From contig NZ_AP024620.1 of assembly GCF_023734095.1 (NCBI RefSeq), forward strand, positions 1,980,501 through 2,044,500: DNA of 64,000 bases, read 5' to 3'. Numbering within the stretch: position 1 is the first letter of the stretch; every line of letters starts with the position of its first letter. The translations under genes and the position numbers were made by a program. The notes under the pieces were generated by a model. It made no database searches. It was not told the origin of the DNA and worked only from the letters and a program-made list of their open reading frames with translations. The stretch is from Moorella sp. Hama-1 (lineage in GTDB: Bacteria; Bacillota; DSM-521; Neomoorellales; Neomoorellaceae). Below, in pieces: positions 25,907 to 34,089 of this stretch.

Positions 25907-25947
25907 ATACCCCTATCCAGTATAATGTATTTCCAGGTCCGGGGCAA
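25907..25947 (-). promoter_or_regulatory. csoR promoter with CsoR-type operator
   Basis: Minus-strand TTGCCC (25942-25947), a 17-bp spacer and TATACT (25919-25924). Overlapping the -10 and the start is ATACTGGATAGGGGTAT (25907-25923), an imperfect palindrome with ATAC/GTAT ends and a GGGG tract, as in known CsoR operators. Confidence 0.7.
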
Positions 25948-25950
25948 CTA

Positions 25951-26670
25951 CTATCGATCAGCGCCTATAATTGATCCTATTACCAGGTTGGCCAGGATCA
26001 GGCCGGCCACGGCAGGAACAAAGATCATACTGCCCGGGGGCTGCCTCTCTCCCGGCCCTAAGCCCGATAGCGGCCTGGTCGACCATGGAGGCTCTTTCGA
26101 GTAGACCACCGTCAGTCCCCTTTCTATCCCCCGCGCCCTGAGGCCCCGGCGGACCCGGCGGGCCAGGGGGCAGCCCCGGGTGGCACTGATATCGGCCACC
26201 CGCAGCAGGGTGGGGTCCAGGCGATTACCGGCGCCCATGCTGCTGACAACCGGCCGGCCGGCTTTAATGGCCGTGGCCAGGAGGTCAATCTTGGCCCCCA
26301 GGCTGTCGATGGCGTCTACCAGGAAGTCCAGGTCGGGCCGAACAAAGTTAGAGCCCGTTGCCGGGCTGTAGGCTTCCTGCCGGGGGACGATGGTCGCCTC
26401 CGGGTTGATATCGTGGCAGCGTGCTGCCAGGACGGCCACTTTAGGTTGCCCCAGGGTAGACTGCAGGGCCGGCAGTTGGCGGTTCAGGTTGCTGGGCCGG
26501 ACGACATCCGGGTCCACCAGTTCCAGGTAGCCTACCCCGGCCCGGATCAGCCCCTCGACGGCGAAGGAACCGACGCCACCGGTGCCGATGACTGCTACCC
26601 GCGCTGTTGCCAGGCGCTCCCGGCCGGCAGAGCCGATAAGCATTTCCGTACGGGACCAGAAACTTTCCAC
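25951..26670 (-). CDS. tcdA: tRNA threonylcarbamoyladenosine dehydratase (TcdA/CsdL)
   Basis: E1-like enzyme of 239 aa that cyclises t6A at position 37 of ANN-decoding tRNAs. It has the ATP-binding Rossmann loop VAVIGTGGVGSFAVEGLIRAG, the DPDVVRPSNLNRQ motif (ATP contact Asn-Arg-Gln), and DFLVDAIDSLGAK. The C-terminal hydrophobic helix (AGLILANLVIGSIIG) is as in TcdA. GTG start. It lies downstream of the 6S RNA gene, with aspS beyond it, the same order as aspS-bsrA-yrvM in Bacillus subtilis. Confidence 0.94.
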   Translation of the reverse strand: MESFWSRTEMLIGSAGRERLATARVAVIGTGGVGSFAVEGLIRAGVGYLELVDPDVVRPSNLNRQLPALQSTLGQPKVAVLAARCHDINPEATIVPRQEAYSPATGSNFVRPDLDFLVDAIDSLGAKIDLLATAIKAGRPVVSSMGAGNRLDPTLLRVADISATRGCPLARRVRRGLRARGIERGLTVVYSKEPPWSTRPLSGLGPGERQPPGSMIFVPAVAGLILANLVIGSIIGADR

Positions 26671-26683
26671 GGGTCACCCCAAA

Positions 26684-26890
26684 ATAAAAACCCCACAAAT
26701 GCCGTGAATGCCGTGTTTTTTGAACCTGCTCTCAGCAGGTGGGTACCTCCACGGGCATTTTTTGCTTCCCCTGAAAACTGGGGCCTGCAAGCCATGACCG
26801 GATATCAGGTTCCCTAAGTTTTGGTGTTGGCTCAAAACTTCACGGCTCTTCACGAACATCGCAGGGTAAACTCTGTACTTTCCTTTGACA
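26684..26890 (-). ncRNA. ssrS: 6S RNA
   Basis: About 200 nt on the minus strand between aspS and tcdA, with its own promoter. The ends form the closing stem: GTGAAGAGCCGTG pairs with CACGGCATTCAC. Inside it, the 3' strand has the family-typical bubble with a small hairpin (CCCACCTGCTGAGAGCAGG then TTCAAAAA), facing GTTTTGAGCC on the 5' strand. An apical arm lies further in. The 3' end runs into GTGGGGTTTTTATTTT. 6S RNA binds the sigma-A RNA polymerase holoenzyme by imitating an open promoter. The identical position next to aspS and yrvM in Bacillus supports the call. Exact ends are estimates. Confidence 0.82.
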
Positions 26891-26896
26891 CCAATG

Positions 26897-26925
26897 ATGT
26901 TAACACAAACTTAAAGGTTTTGCAA
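26897..26925 (-). promoter_or_regulatory. Promoter for 6S RNA
   Basis: Minus-strand TTGCAA (26920-26925), a 17-bp spacer and TAACAT (26897-26902), placing transcription start near 26890. The remaining gap to aspS (26926-27028) shows nothing else. Confidence 0.7.
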
Positions 26926-27028
26926 GTACCCGGGCCCTTGCCGTTGCTGCCAATTTCCCCAGTTATACCTGGTTATGCACCCGGGGCCGGCGCCTGTTGC
27001 CCCGGATCCGGGATAGGTCGGAAAATTA

Positions 27029-28834
27029 TCACTTTCCGGCTTCGCCGGCCTGCCGGGCCGTAGTCCGCAGGTGCAGTTCCTGCAACTGCTCCGGGGCGAC
27101 CCGGGAAGGGGCGGCTGTCATCAGGCAGGTGCCACTCTGGGTTTTGGGGAAAGCGATACAGTCGCGAATGGTCTCCCGCCGGGACATAAGCATCAGCATC
27201 CGGTCCAGCCCGAAGGCGATGCCGCCGTGGGGCGGGGTACCATACTCAAAGGCATCCAGCAGGAAGCCGAATTTATCCCGAGCCGCCTCCGGGGTAAAGC
27301 CCAGGAGGTTAAACATCTTCTCCTGAATGTCCCGGCGATGAATCCGGATGCTACCCCCGCCCAGTTCCACGCCGTTTAACACCAGGTCGTAGGCCAGGGC
27401 CCGTACCCGCAGGGGGTCGCTCTCCAGCAGGGGCCAGTCTTCCTCCACGGGCATGGTAAAGGGGTGGTGTACGGCCACGTAGCGTTTCTCCTCCGGGCTG
27501 TACTCCAGGAGGGGAAACTCCGTCACCCAGGTAAAGGCCAATTGTTCCGGATCATAGAGGTGCAGGCGCCGGCCCAGCTCCAGGCGCAGGGCCCCCAGGG
27601 CTGTGGCGGCCGTCATTTCCGTATCGGCCACAAAGAGGAGGAGGTCGCCAGTTTTACCCCCCAGGCGGGCCACCAGGCTTTCCAACTCTGCAGCTGTCAA
27701 GAATTTAGCTATGGGGGAACGGACACCCTCGGCGGTCAGAGCCATCCAGGCCAGGCCTTTGGCGCCAAATACCGCGGCCTGCCCGGTCAGTTCATCCAGT
27801 TCCCGGCGGGAGTAGCCGGCGCAACCGGGAACGCGGATCCCCCGTACCACCCCGCCCCCGGCTACGGCGCCGGCGAAGACCTTAAAGCCGCAGCCGGCCA
27901 CCAGGTCCGAGACATCGACGATCTCCATCCCGAAGCGGATATCCGGCTTGTCGGAGCCGTAGCGGGCCATGGCCTCCCGGTAGGTCAACTGCGGCAGGGG
28001 CAGGTCCAGTTTTACCCCCAGGGTTTCCTGGAAAACGTAAGCCATGAGTTCCTCTACCAGCTGCAGGATATCCTCCCGCTGGATAAAGGACATCTCCATA
28101 TCCAGCTGAGTAAACTCCGGCTGGCGGTCGGCCCGCAGGTCCTCATCCCGGAAGCAGCGGACGATCTGGAAGTAGCGCTCCATCCCGGCCACCATGAGGA
28201 TCTGTTTGAAGAGCTGGGGCGACTGGGGCAGGGCGAAGAATTCGCCGGGCCGCAGCCGGCTGGGTACCAGGAAATCCCGGGCTCCTTCGGGGGTACTGCG
28301 GGTCAGCATGGGGGTTTCGATTTCCCAGAAGCCGTGGGCATCCAGGAAGTCGCGGATGGCCCTGGTGGTGCGGTAGCGCAGGTGCATTATTCTCTGCATC
28401 TCTGGCCGCCGCAAGTCCAGGTAGCGGTAACGTAAACGCAGGGTTTCATCTACATCTATATTGTCTTCGATATAAAAGGGCGGTGTCTTGGCCCGGTTTA
28501 ACAGGCGCAATTTCCGGGCCAGCACCTCGATCTCCCCGGTGGGCAGTTTGGGGTTGGCTGTCCCTTCGGGCCGGAGGCGCACCCGCCCCTGGACGGCTAT
28601 GACATACTCATTGCGAGCTTCTTCCGCTTTTTGAAAGGCCGGCCCGGCCTCCGGGTCGCAGACTACCTGCACCAGGCCGGAGCGATCCCGCAGGTCAATA
28701 AAAATCAGGCCGCCGTGATCCCGGCGCCGGTGGACCCAGCCCATCAACGTGACTTCCCTCCCGGCGTCAGCCGCCGTCAACTCACCGCAGCCATGGCTGC
28801 GGTGCAGTCCGGCTATACCTTCGACCACTACCAT
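27029..28834 (-). CDS. aspS: Aspartyl-tRNA synthetase
   Basis: Class II synthetase of 601 aa that charges tRNA-Asp (and possibly tRNA-Asn). It has the N-terminal OB fold ([21 protein letters not shown]), motif 2 in [19 protein letters not shown], the bacterial-specific GAD insertion domain, and motif 3 near [13 protein letters not shown]. The ATG at 28834 overlaps the end of hisS by 7 bases, so the two are translated together. Whether it is non-discriminating cannot be told from this sequence alone. Confidence 0.98.
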   Translation of the reverse strand: MVVVEGIAGLHRSHGCGELTAADAGREVTLMGWVHRRRDHGGLIFIDLRDRSGLVQVVCDPEAGPAFQKAEEARNEYVIAVQGRVRLRPEGTANPKLPTGEIEVLARKLRLLNRAKTPPFYIEDNIDVDETLRLRYRYLDLRRPEMQRIMHLRYRTTRAIRDFLDAHGFWEIETPMLTRSTPEGARDFLVPSRLRPGEFFALPQSPQLFKQILMVAGMERYFQIVRCFRDEDLRADRQPEFTQLDMEMSFIQREDILQLVEELMAYVFQETLGVKLDLPLPQLTYREAMARYGSDKPDIRFGMEIVDVSDLVAGCGFKVFAGAVAGGGVVRGIRVPGCAGYSRRELDELTGQAAVFGAKGLAWMALTAEGVRSPIAKFLTAAELESLVARLGGKTGDLLLFVADTEMTAATALGALRLELGRRLHLYDPEQLAFTWVTEFPLLEYSPEEKRYVAVHHPFTMPVEEDWPLLESDPLRVRALAYDLVLNGVELGGGSIRIHRRDIQEKMFNLLGFTPEAARDKFGFLLDAFEYGTPPHGGIAFGLDRMLMLMSRRETIRDCIAFPKTQSGTCLMTAAPSRVAPEQLQELHLRTTARQAGEAGK

Positions 28835-30099
28835 CCACTCTCCTTCTCTTTACGGCAATAATCAACTACTTCGGCCAGGGGTATCTCTTCCTGGCCGCCG
28901 GTGTCCAGGCGTCGTACAGAAGCCCGACCCCGGGCCAATTCCTCTTCGCCCAGGATTATCGCCAGCCGGGCCGGGTAGCGATTGGCGTACTTCATCTGGC
29001 TTTTCAGGCTGCGCTCCAGGTAATCTTTATCGGCCTGGATACCGGCAGCCCGCAGGTCGGCCAGCAAACGGACGGCCGCTGTATCGACCCCGGACCCGGC
29101 CGTAACCATCAGGACATCGATGCCTCCCTGCCGGGGCAGCTCCTGTCCCTGGGCCGCCAGGGCCAGGAGGACCCGTTCCAGGCCCAGGCCGAAGCCGATA
29201 CCGGGCACCGCTTTGCCGCCCAGGGCCGCCACCAGGCCGTCGTAACGCCCGCCGCCGCCAATGGAGCTCTGGGCGCCGATACCGCCGGCCATGATCTCAA
29301 AGGCCGTATTGGTGTAATAATCCAACCCCCGGACCAGGTGCTCGTCCAGGATAAAGGGGATGCCCAGGGCCTGCAAATATCCCTGCACCCGCTGGAAATG
29401 GCCGGCGCAGTCCGGGCACAGGGAAGCGGCCACCGTCGGCGCTCCGGCGACAATCTCCTGGCAGACCGGGCTCTTGCAGTCGAAAATACGCAGCGGGTTA
29501 CGCTCGAAGCGGCCCTGGCAGGTGGGGCAGAGTTCCCCCAGTTTGGGGCGCAGGTAGGCCTGGAGTACCTCCCGGTGGCGGGGCCGGCAGGTGGGACAGC
29601 CGACGCTGTTCAAATGCAGCTCCAGGTTCTCCAGGCCCAGGCGCCGGTAAAAGTCCATGGCCAGGGCCATCACCTCGGCATCCAGGGCCGGGTCCCGGGA
29701 ACCAAAGGCCTCCACCCCGAACTGGTGAAACTGGCGCAGCCGGCCGGCCTGGGGCCGGCCGTAGCGGAACATGGGCCCCAGGTAGAAGAGTTTAACGGGC
29801 AGGCCCCGGGCCTCCAGGCTGTGCTCTACGAAGGCGCGCACCACCGGCGCCGTACCTTCCGGCCGTAAAGTCAGGCTCCGCTCACCGCGGTCGGTAAAGG
29901 TATACATCTCCTTTTCGACGATATCGCTGGTATCGCCTACGCCGCGGTTAAAGAGCTCGGTATGTTCAAAGATGGGCGTGCGGATCTCCCGGTAACCATA
30001 CAGCCGGCTGACCTCCCGGGCCGTGGCCTCCAGGAGATACCAGCGGTCCATCTCCTCCGGCAGGATATCTTCCGTGCCCCGCGGGCGACTGGTTAACAT
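28828..30099 (-). CDS. hisS: Histidyl-tRNA synthetase
   Basis: Class II synthetase of 423 aa. It has the N-terminal [14 protein letters not shown], motif 2 ([18 protein letters not shown]), the histidine-specific [15 protein letters not shown] and GGGRYDGL motifs, and the C-terminal anticodon-binding domain. The start is the ATG at 30099 (GGAGG seven bases upstream) rather than the one 15 bases earlier. It forms an operon with aspS. I see no T-box leader in the 360 bases upstream. Confidence 0.98.
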   Translation of the reverse strand: MLTSRPRGTEDILPEEMDRWYLLEATAREVSRLYGYREIRTPIFEHTELFNRGVGDTSDIVEKEMYTFTDRGERSLTLRPEGTAPVVRAFVEHSLEARGLPVKLFYLGPMFRYGRPQAGRLRQFHQFGVEAFGSRDPALDAEVMALAMDFYRRLGLENLELHLNSVGCPTCRPRHREVLQAYLRPKLGELCPTCQGRFERNPLRIFDCKSPVCQEIVAGAPTVAASLCPDCAGHFQRVQGYLQALGIPFILDEHLVRGLDYYTNTAFEIMAGGIGAQSSIGGGGRYDGLVAALGGKAVPGIGFGLGLERVLLALAAQGQELPRQGGIDVLMVTAGSGVDTAAVRLLADLRAAGIQADKDYLERSLKSQMKYANRYPARLAIILGEEELARGRASVRRLDTGGQEEIPLAEVVDYCRKEKESGW

Positions 30100-30261
30100 G
30101 ACAGGCCTCCACAAATAAGATGTAGGATCCGCAAAGTAACGTAATCTAATATTGGGGGCTAAAGGTACAGCTCCGGGCTCCGGTTCTCGGCGAGCAAACT
30201 TAGCGCTCAGTTGCTTAAGCGGCGGGGTGGCTTGACATTATCTCATCAGAATAAAAGCAGC

Positions 30262-30304
30262 GGGGAGCGGAACTCTTCGTTCCTCAATTTACGTTCCGAT
30301 CCCC
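30262..30304 (-). terminator. Large stem-loop upstream of hisS, probable terminator
   Basis: On the minus strand a 12-bp stem with one mismatch (GGGGATCGGAAC/GTTCCGCTCCCC) and a 19-base loop, followed by GCTGCTTTTATT. It likely ends transcripts from the relA-dtd-MBL operon, which finishes at 30459. The rest of the 30100-30458 gap has a partial copy of the dispersed repeat (about 30420-30457) and no gene or recognisable riboswitch. Confidence 0.55.
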
Positions 30305-30458
30305 ATCCCGTTCACCGCCGCCTCGCTGTAGCTTCGCTGAGTTAGCTCTGCGCCTCGAACCAAGTCGCCCTCCGCCTGTAACCGCCAGCCCTCTACTCAA
30401 CCTGTATTTTCATATCTTCGTGGCGGGAGCGTCAGCCCCCATGAGGGGCTCCTCCCTA

Positions 30459-31082
30459 TTAATCAAAAAAGGGGTTATCCACCCGCTCGGCGCCGATGGT
30501 TGAAGCTGGTCCATGGCCGGGATAGACCACCAGGGCATCATCCAGGGTGAAGAGTTTTTCTTTAACGGCGTTAATCAACTGACCAAAGGAGCCCCCGGGG
30601 AAATCGGTCCGGCCGATAGAACCGGCAAACAGGGTATCCCCGGTAAAGACCAGCCCCTCCCCCTGCAGGCAAATCCCCCCCGGGGTGTGGCCCGGGGTAT
30701 GGATAACCTTCAAGGTAATGGTTTTACCAACGCTGATGGTGTCGTTCTCTTCCAGGAGGCGGTCGGCCGGGGGGCTTGTTTCTCGGAAACCCATAAGGGC
30801 CGAGAGGTTAGAGCCCGGGTCATTTAAATAGGGGGCATCCAATTTATGGATTAAAATGGCAGCATTGGTGGCCTTTTTAATAGTCCCGTTGGCGCCGATA
30901 TGGTCGCCGTGGCCGTGGGTGTTGATAATCTGCTTGATGGCCAGGCCGGCCTCCCGGGCCGCCGCCAGGATGCGTTCCCCCTCGGCGCCGGGGTCGATCA
31001 CAGCCCCCTCATTGGTTTCCGGGCAGCCGATAAGATAGCAGTTGGCTCCCAGGGGACCCACCACCAGGGTCTTAAGGAACAT
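30459..31082 (-). CDS. MBL-fold metallohydrolase (glyoxalase II-like)
   Basis: Zinc or iron hydrolase of 207 aa with the metallo-beta-lactamase fold. Metal ligands are in THGHGDHIG (about residue 55), HTPGHTPGG (about 130), FTGDTLFAGSIGRTD and YPGHGP. Length and motifs match the YcbL/glyoxalase II-like hydroxyacylglutathione hydrolase group; the natural substrate is unknown. It follows dtd, as in many Firmicutes. The ribosome site GGAGGAGG is provided by the adjacent dispersed repeat. Confidence 0.93.
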   Translation of the reverse strand: MFLKTLVVGPLGANCYLIGCPETNEGAVIDPGAEGERILAAAREAGLAIKQIINTHGHGDHIGANGTIKKATNAAILIHKLDAPYLNDPGSNLSALMGFRETSPPADRLLEENDTISVGKTITLKVIHTPGHTPGGICLQGEGLVFTGDTLFAGSIGRTDFPGGSFGQLINAVKEKLFTLDDALVVYPGHGPASTIGAERVDNPFFD

Positions 31083-31090
31083 ATGCTGGC

Positions 31091-31234
31091 CTCCTCCGAA
31101 ATAAGATGTGTGAGGTGGGAGGTGAGAGGTGGGAGGCTTGGCGAAAAACTGGCTGCGCCCGTTTCAGATTAAAGCTTGCTCGCCTCTCATTTCTTCCCTT
31201 CGTTGGTGGCGGCCCGCCACCATGGTCGGCTCCT
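31091..31234. repeat. Dispersed intergenic repeat, copy 2 (upstream of the MBL gene)
   Basis: Near-identical to copy 1 over CTCCTCCGAAATAAGATG, the GAGGTGGGAGGTGAGAGG tract, the hairpin (AACTGGCTGCGCCCGTT, one arm slightly diverged) and the TTCCCTTCGTTGGTGG block. It then ends with a hairpin built of GGCGGCCCGCCACC. It fills the whole gap between dtd and the MBL gene. Confidence 0.8.
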
Positions 31235-31239
31235 CTGTA

Positions 31240-31689
31240 TTAGAAAAGTCGTTGGCTGTCCAGGAGCATGGTTACCGGGCCGTCGTTTTCCAGGGTCACC
31301 AGCATGTCGGCCTGGAACTGGCCGGTGGCCACCTGGAGGCCACGGTCCATCAGGGCGGTGACGAACTGCCAGTAGAGCGCCAGGGCCTGTTCCGGCGGTG
31401 CCGCGGCGCTGAAACCGGGCCGGCGGCCCTTACGACAATCGCCGTACAGAGTAAACTGGGAAACAGCCAGGACTTCGCCGCCGGTGTCCCGGACGGAAAG
31501 GTTCATCTTGCCTTCGCCGTCGGCAAAGATACGCAGGTTGGCTACTTTGTCGGCTATATAGTTCACATCATCCGGCCCGTCCTCCTGCCCTACGCCGAGG
31601 AAAACCAGCAAACCGGGGCCAATGGCGGCTATTTCCGCCTCGTCTACGGTCACACGGGCGCTCTTGACCCGCTGGACTACCGCTCTCAT
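31240..31689 (-). CDS. dtd: D-aminoacyl-tRNA deacylase
   Basis: Removes D-amino acids (and glycine mischarged on tRNA-Ala) from tRNAs. The 149-aa protein has the hallmark catalytic-site motifs SQFTLYGD (about residue 78) and NDGPVTMLL (about 138), and the N-terminal [19 protein letters not shown] with AGGAGAGGT upstream. It is downstream of relA with a 246-base gap (31690-31935) in which I find no convincing gene. Confidence 0.97.
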   Translation of the reverse strand: MRAVVQRVKSARVTVDEAEIAAIGPGLLVFLGVGQEDGPDDVNYIADKVANLRIFADGEGKMNLSVRDTGGEVLAVSQFTLYGDCRKGRRPGFSAAAPPEQALALYWQFVTALMDRGLQVATGQFQADMLVTLENDGPVTMLLDSQRLF

Positions 31690-31935
31690 GGTAATAACCT
31701 CTCCTGCAGTTTATCACAAATACACCCATAACTTCTAGCAAAAAACCTTCTCCTCGCTGCTTCTTTAACCCTCAATAGCATCTTGCCGCTTCTAGCAAGT
31801 GCTATTTCCTGCGTCAATGGCCAGTAAAGGGCTTCTACCCTCCAACGGGGGCCGGTGGCCTGGACATATCGAGGGCCTCCAGAGAGGCTTCTATTGACAG
31901 CCGCAATACAACTCACCTATATGGTCGCCCGGGGC

Positions 31936-34089
31936 TTACCCGGGCACCACCCTTTTAACCTCCGTCACATCCCGGATCCGGCGTACTTTATCCATGATGT
32001 ACTGGAGGTGCTCCAAGCTGCGGATTTCAATCTTCAGGTCCACCAGGGCCTGGTCGTTGCGGGTGGCCCGGGCATGGATAGAATTGATAATCGTCTTGGT
32101 ATCGGCCACTGCGGCCATGATGTCCAGGGCCAAGTTGGGCCGGTCCAGGGCCAGGGCTTCGATCTGTACCTGGTAGGTGGCCTCGGCGTCGTTGTCCCAG
32201 GCGACTTCGATGACCCGCTCCCCCTCCGTCTCCTGGTGGTGCTGGATGTTGGGGCAGTCGGCCCGGTGCACCGTGACCCCCCGGCCCCGGGTAATATAAC
32301 CGACAATGGCGTCGCCGGGCAGGGGGTTACAGCAGTGGGCCAGGCGGATATCCAAATTGTCGACGCCTTTGACCCGGACCCCGTGGGAGGGCCGGCCAAA
32401 GCCGCTCCAGGGCTTGAGGGTGTTCTTGACCACCTCGGCATCCGGCGGCTCTTCCTCCCCCTTTAGGCGTCCCAGGACCTGAAAGGGTGTAAGAACGCCG
32501 TCCCCTACGGTGACGTAAAGGTCCTCCACGGTGGCCAGGTTGAACTTGCGAGCTGCCTCCTGGAGGAGGGAGGGTTTCAGGATCTCTTCGGGATCAAAGC
32601 CCTGCTTCTGGCACTCCTTTTCCAGTAATTCCCGGCCCCGGGCCAGATTTTTCTCCCGTTCTTCCTTTTTAAACCACTGGCGGATGCGGTTTTTGGCCTG
32701 GGAGGTCTTGACCAGGTGCAACCAGTCCCGGCTGGGCCGGCTGCCCTTGGTGGTCAAGACTTCCACGATATCCCCGGTCTTTAACTGGTAATCCAGGGGG
32801 ACAATACGGCCGTTGACCCGGGCGCCGGTGCAGCGGTGGCCGACGTCTGTATGCACCCGGTAGGCAAAGTCAATGGGCACCGAACCGGCCGGCAGCTCAA
32901 CGACGTCCCCCTTGGGGGTAAAGACATAGACCCGGTCGGAAAAGAAATCAATCCGCAGGGATTCCATGAACTCCCGGGGGTCGCGCATCTCCCGCTGCCA
33001 GTCCAGGAGCTGGCGCAGCCAGGTCAACTTCTGCTCGAACTCCCGGTCTGAACCGCCGCCCCCCTCTTTATAGCGCCAGTGGGCGGCAATACCGTATTCG
33101 GCGGTGCGATGCATCTCCCAGGTCCGGATCTGGATCTCAAAGGGGTCGCCGTTGGGGCCGATGACTGTCGTATGCAGGGACTGGTACATATTGGGTTTGG
33201 GCATGGCCACATAATCCTTGAAACGCCCGGGGATGGGCTTCCAGAGGGCGTGGACCAGGCCCAGGACGGCATAGCAGTCCTTGACTGTATCAACGATGAC
33301 CCGCACGGCGATGAGGTCGTAGATCTCGCTCAGTTCCTTGCCCTGCTTGACCATCTTGTTGTAGATACTGTAAAAGTGTTTCGGCCGCCCCTGGATGTCG
33401 GCCTTGATGCCGGCTTCATCCATCTTTTGCCGCAGGATATCGACTACCTGCTGGATGTACTCTTCCCGTTCCCGGCGCTTCATATTGATACTGTTGACCA
33501 GCTCATAGTAGCGTTCCGGTTCCAGGTAACGCAGGGCCTGGTCCTCCAGTTCCCACTTCAGGCGAAAAATACCCAGGCGGTGGGCCAGGGGGGCGTAGAT
33601 CTCCAGGGTCTCCCGGGCAATCTCCTGCTGCTTTTCCACAGGGTGGTACTTCAGGGTCCGCATATTATGCAGGCGGTCGGCCAGTTTAATCAGAATGACC
33701 CGGATATCCTGGGCCATGGCCAGGAACATCTTGCGCAGGGTCTCCGCCTGCTGCTCTTCCTTGGTCTTATACTCCAGGCGGCTCAACTTGGTGACCCCGT
33801 CCACCAGCAGGGCCACCTCATCGCCGAAGAGTTGTTTGATGGTGTCCAGGCTGATGGGAGTGTCTTCAACTACATCGTGAAGGAGGGCGGCGGCGATGGT
33901 CACTACATCGAGCTGGAGTTCCGCCAGGATGGCCGCGACCTCCAGGGGATGGGTAATATAATCCTCCCCGGAACGCCGCTTCTGACCCCGGTGGGCCGTC
34001 GCCGCCAGGATGTAGGCATCCCGGACGAGCTCTAGGTTAGCCCCGGGCTGGTAGCCTTTAATCTGTTCTTCCAGTTCCTGCAGATTCAT
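31936..34089 (-). CDS. relA: Bifunctional (p)ppGpp synthetase/hydrolase RelA/SpoT
   Basis: Makes and degrades the stringent-response alarmone. The 717-aa protein has an HD hydrolase domain with intact ligands (HPLEVAAILAEL, LLHDVVEDT, KLADRLHNMRTL), a synthetase domain (KHFYSIYNKM, YDLIAVRVIVD, YQSLHTTVIGPNG), TGS (DRVYVFTPKGDVVELPAGS), a zinc-finger-like region (LAHCCNPLPGD) and a C-terminal ACT domain. The start overlaps the recJ end by 32 bases. Both activities are likely present. Confidence 0.98.
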   Translation of the reverse strand: MNLQELEEQIKGYQPGANLELVRDAYILAATAHRGQKRRSGEDYITHPLEVAAILAELQLDVVTIAAALLHDVVEDTPISLDTIKQLFGDEVALLVDGVTKLSRLEYKTKEEQQAETLRKMFLAMAQDIRVILIKLADRLHNMRTLKYHPVEKQQEIARETLEIYAPLAHRLGIFRLKWELEDQALRYLEPERYYELVNSINMKRREREEYIQQVVDILRQKMDEAGIKADIQGRPKHFYSIYNKMVKQGKELSEIYDLIAVRVIVDTVKDCYAVLGLVHALWKPIPGRFKDYVAMPKPNMYQSLHTTVIGPNGDPFEIQIRTWEMHRTAEYGIAAHWRYKEGGGGSDREFEQKLTWLRQLLDWQREMRDPREFMESLRIDFFSDRVYVFTPKGDVVELPAGSVPIDFAYRVHTDVGHRCTGARVNGRIVPLDYQLKTGDIVEVLTTKGSRPSRDWLHLVKTSQAKNRIRQWFKKEEREKNLARGRELLEKECQKQGFDPEEILKPSLLQEAARKFNLATVEDLYVTVGDGVLTPFQVLGRLKGEEEPPDAEVVKNTLKPWSGFGRPSHGVRVKGVDNLDIRLAHCCNPLPGDAIVGYITRGRGVTVHRADCPNIQHHQETEGERVIEVAWDNDAEATYQVQIEALALDRPNLALDIMAAVADTKTIINSIHARATRNDQALVDLKIEIRSLEHLQYIMDKVRRIRDVTEVKRVVPG

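Noticed and set aside
30100-30458. T-box or other riboswitch before hisS
   Set aside because: Looked for the T-box core on both strands and found none; only a long stem-loop and a repeat fragment are present.
31686-31916. Minus-strand open frame of 76 codons between relA and dtd
   Set aside because: No recognisable family, poor ribosome site, composition unlike neighbours, overlaps the dtd ribosome site. Treated as intergenic.
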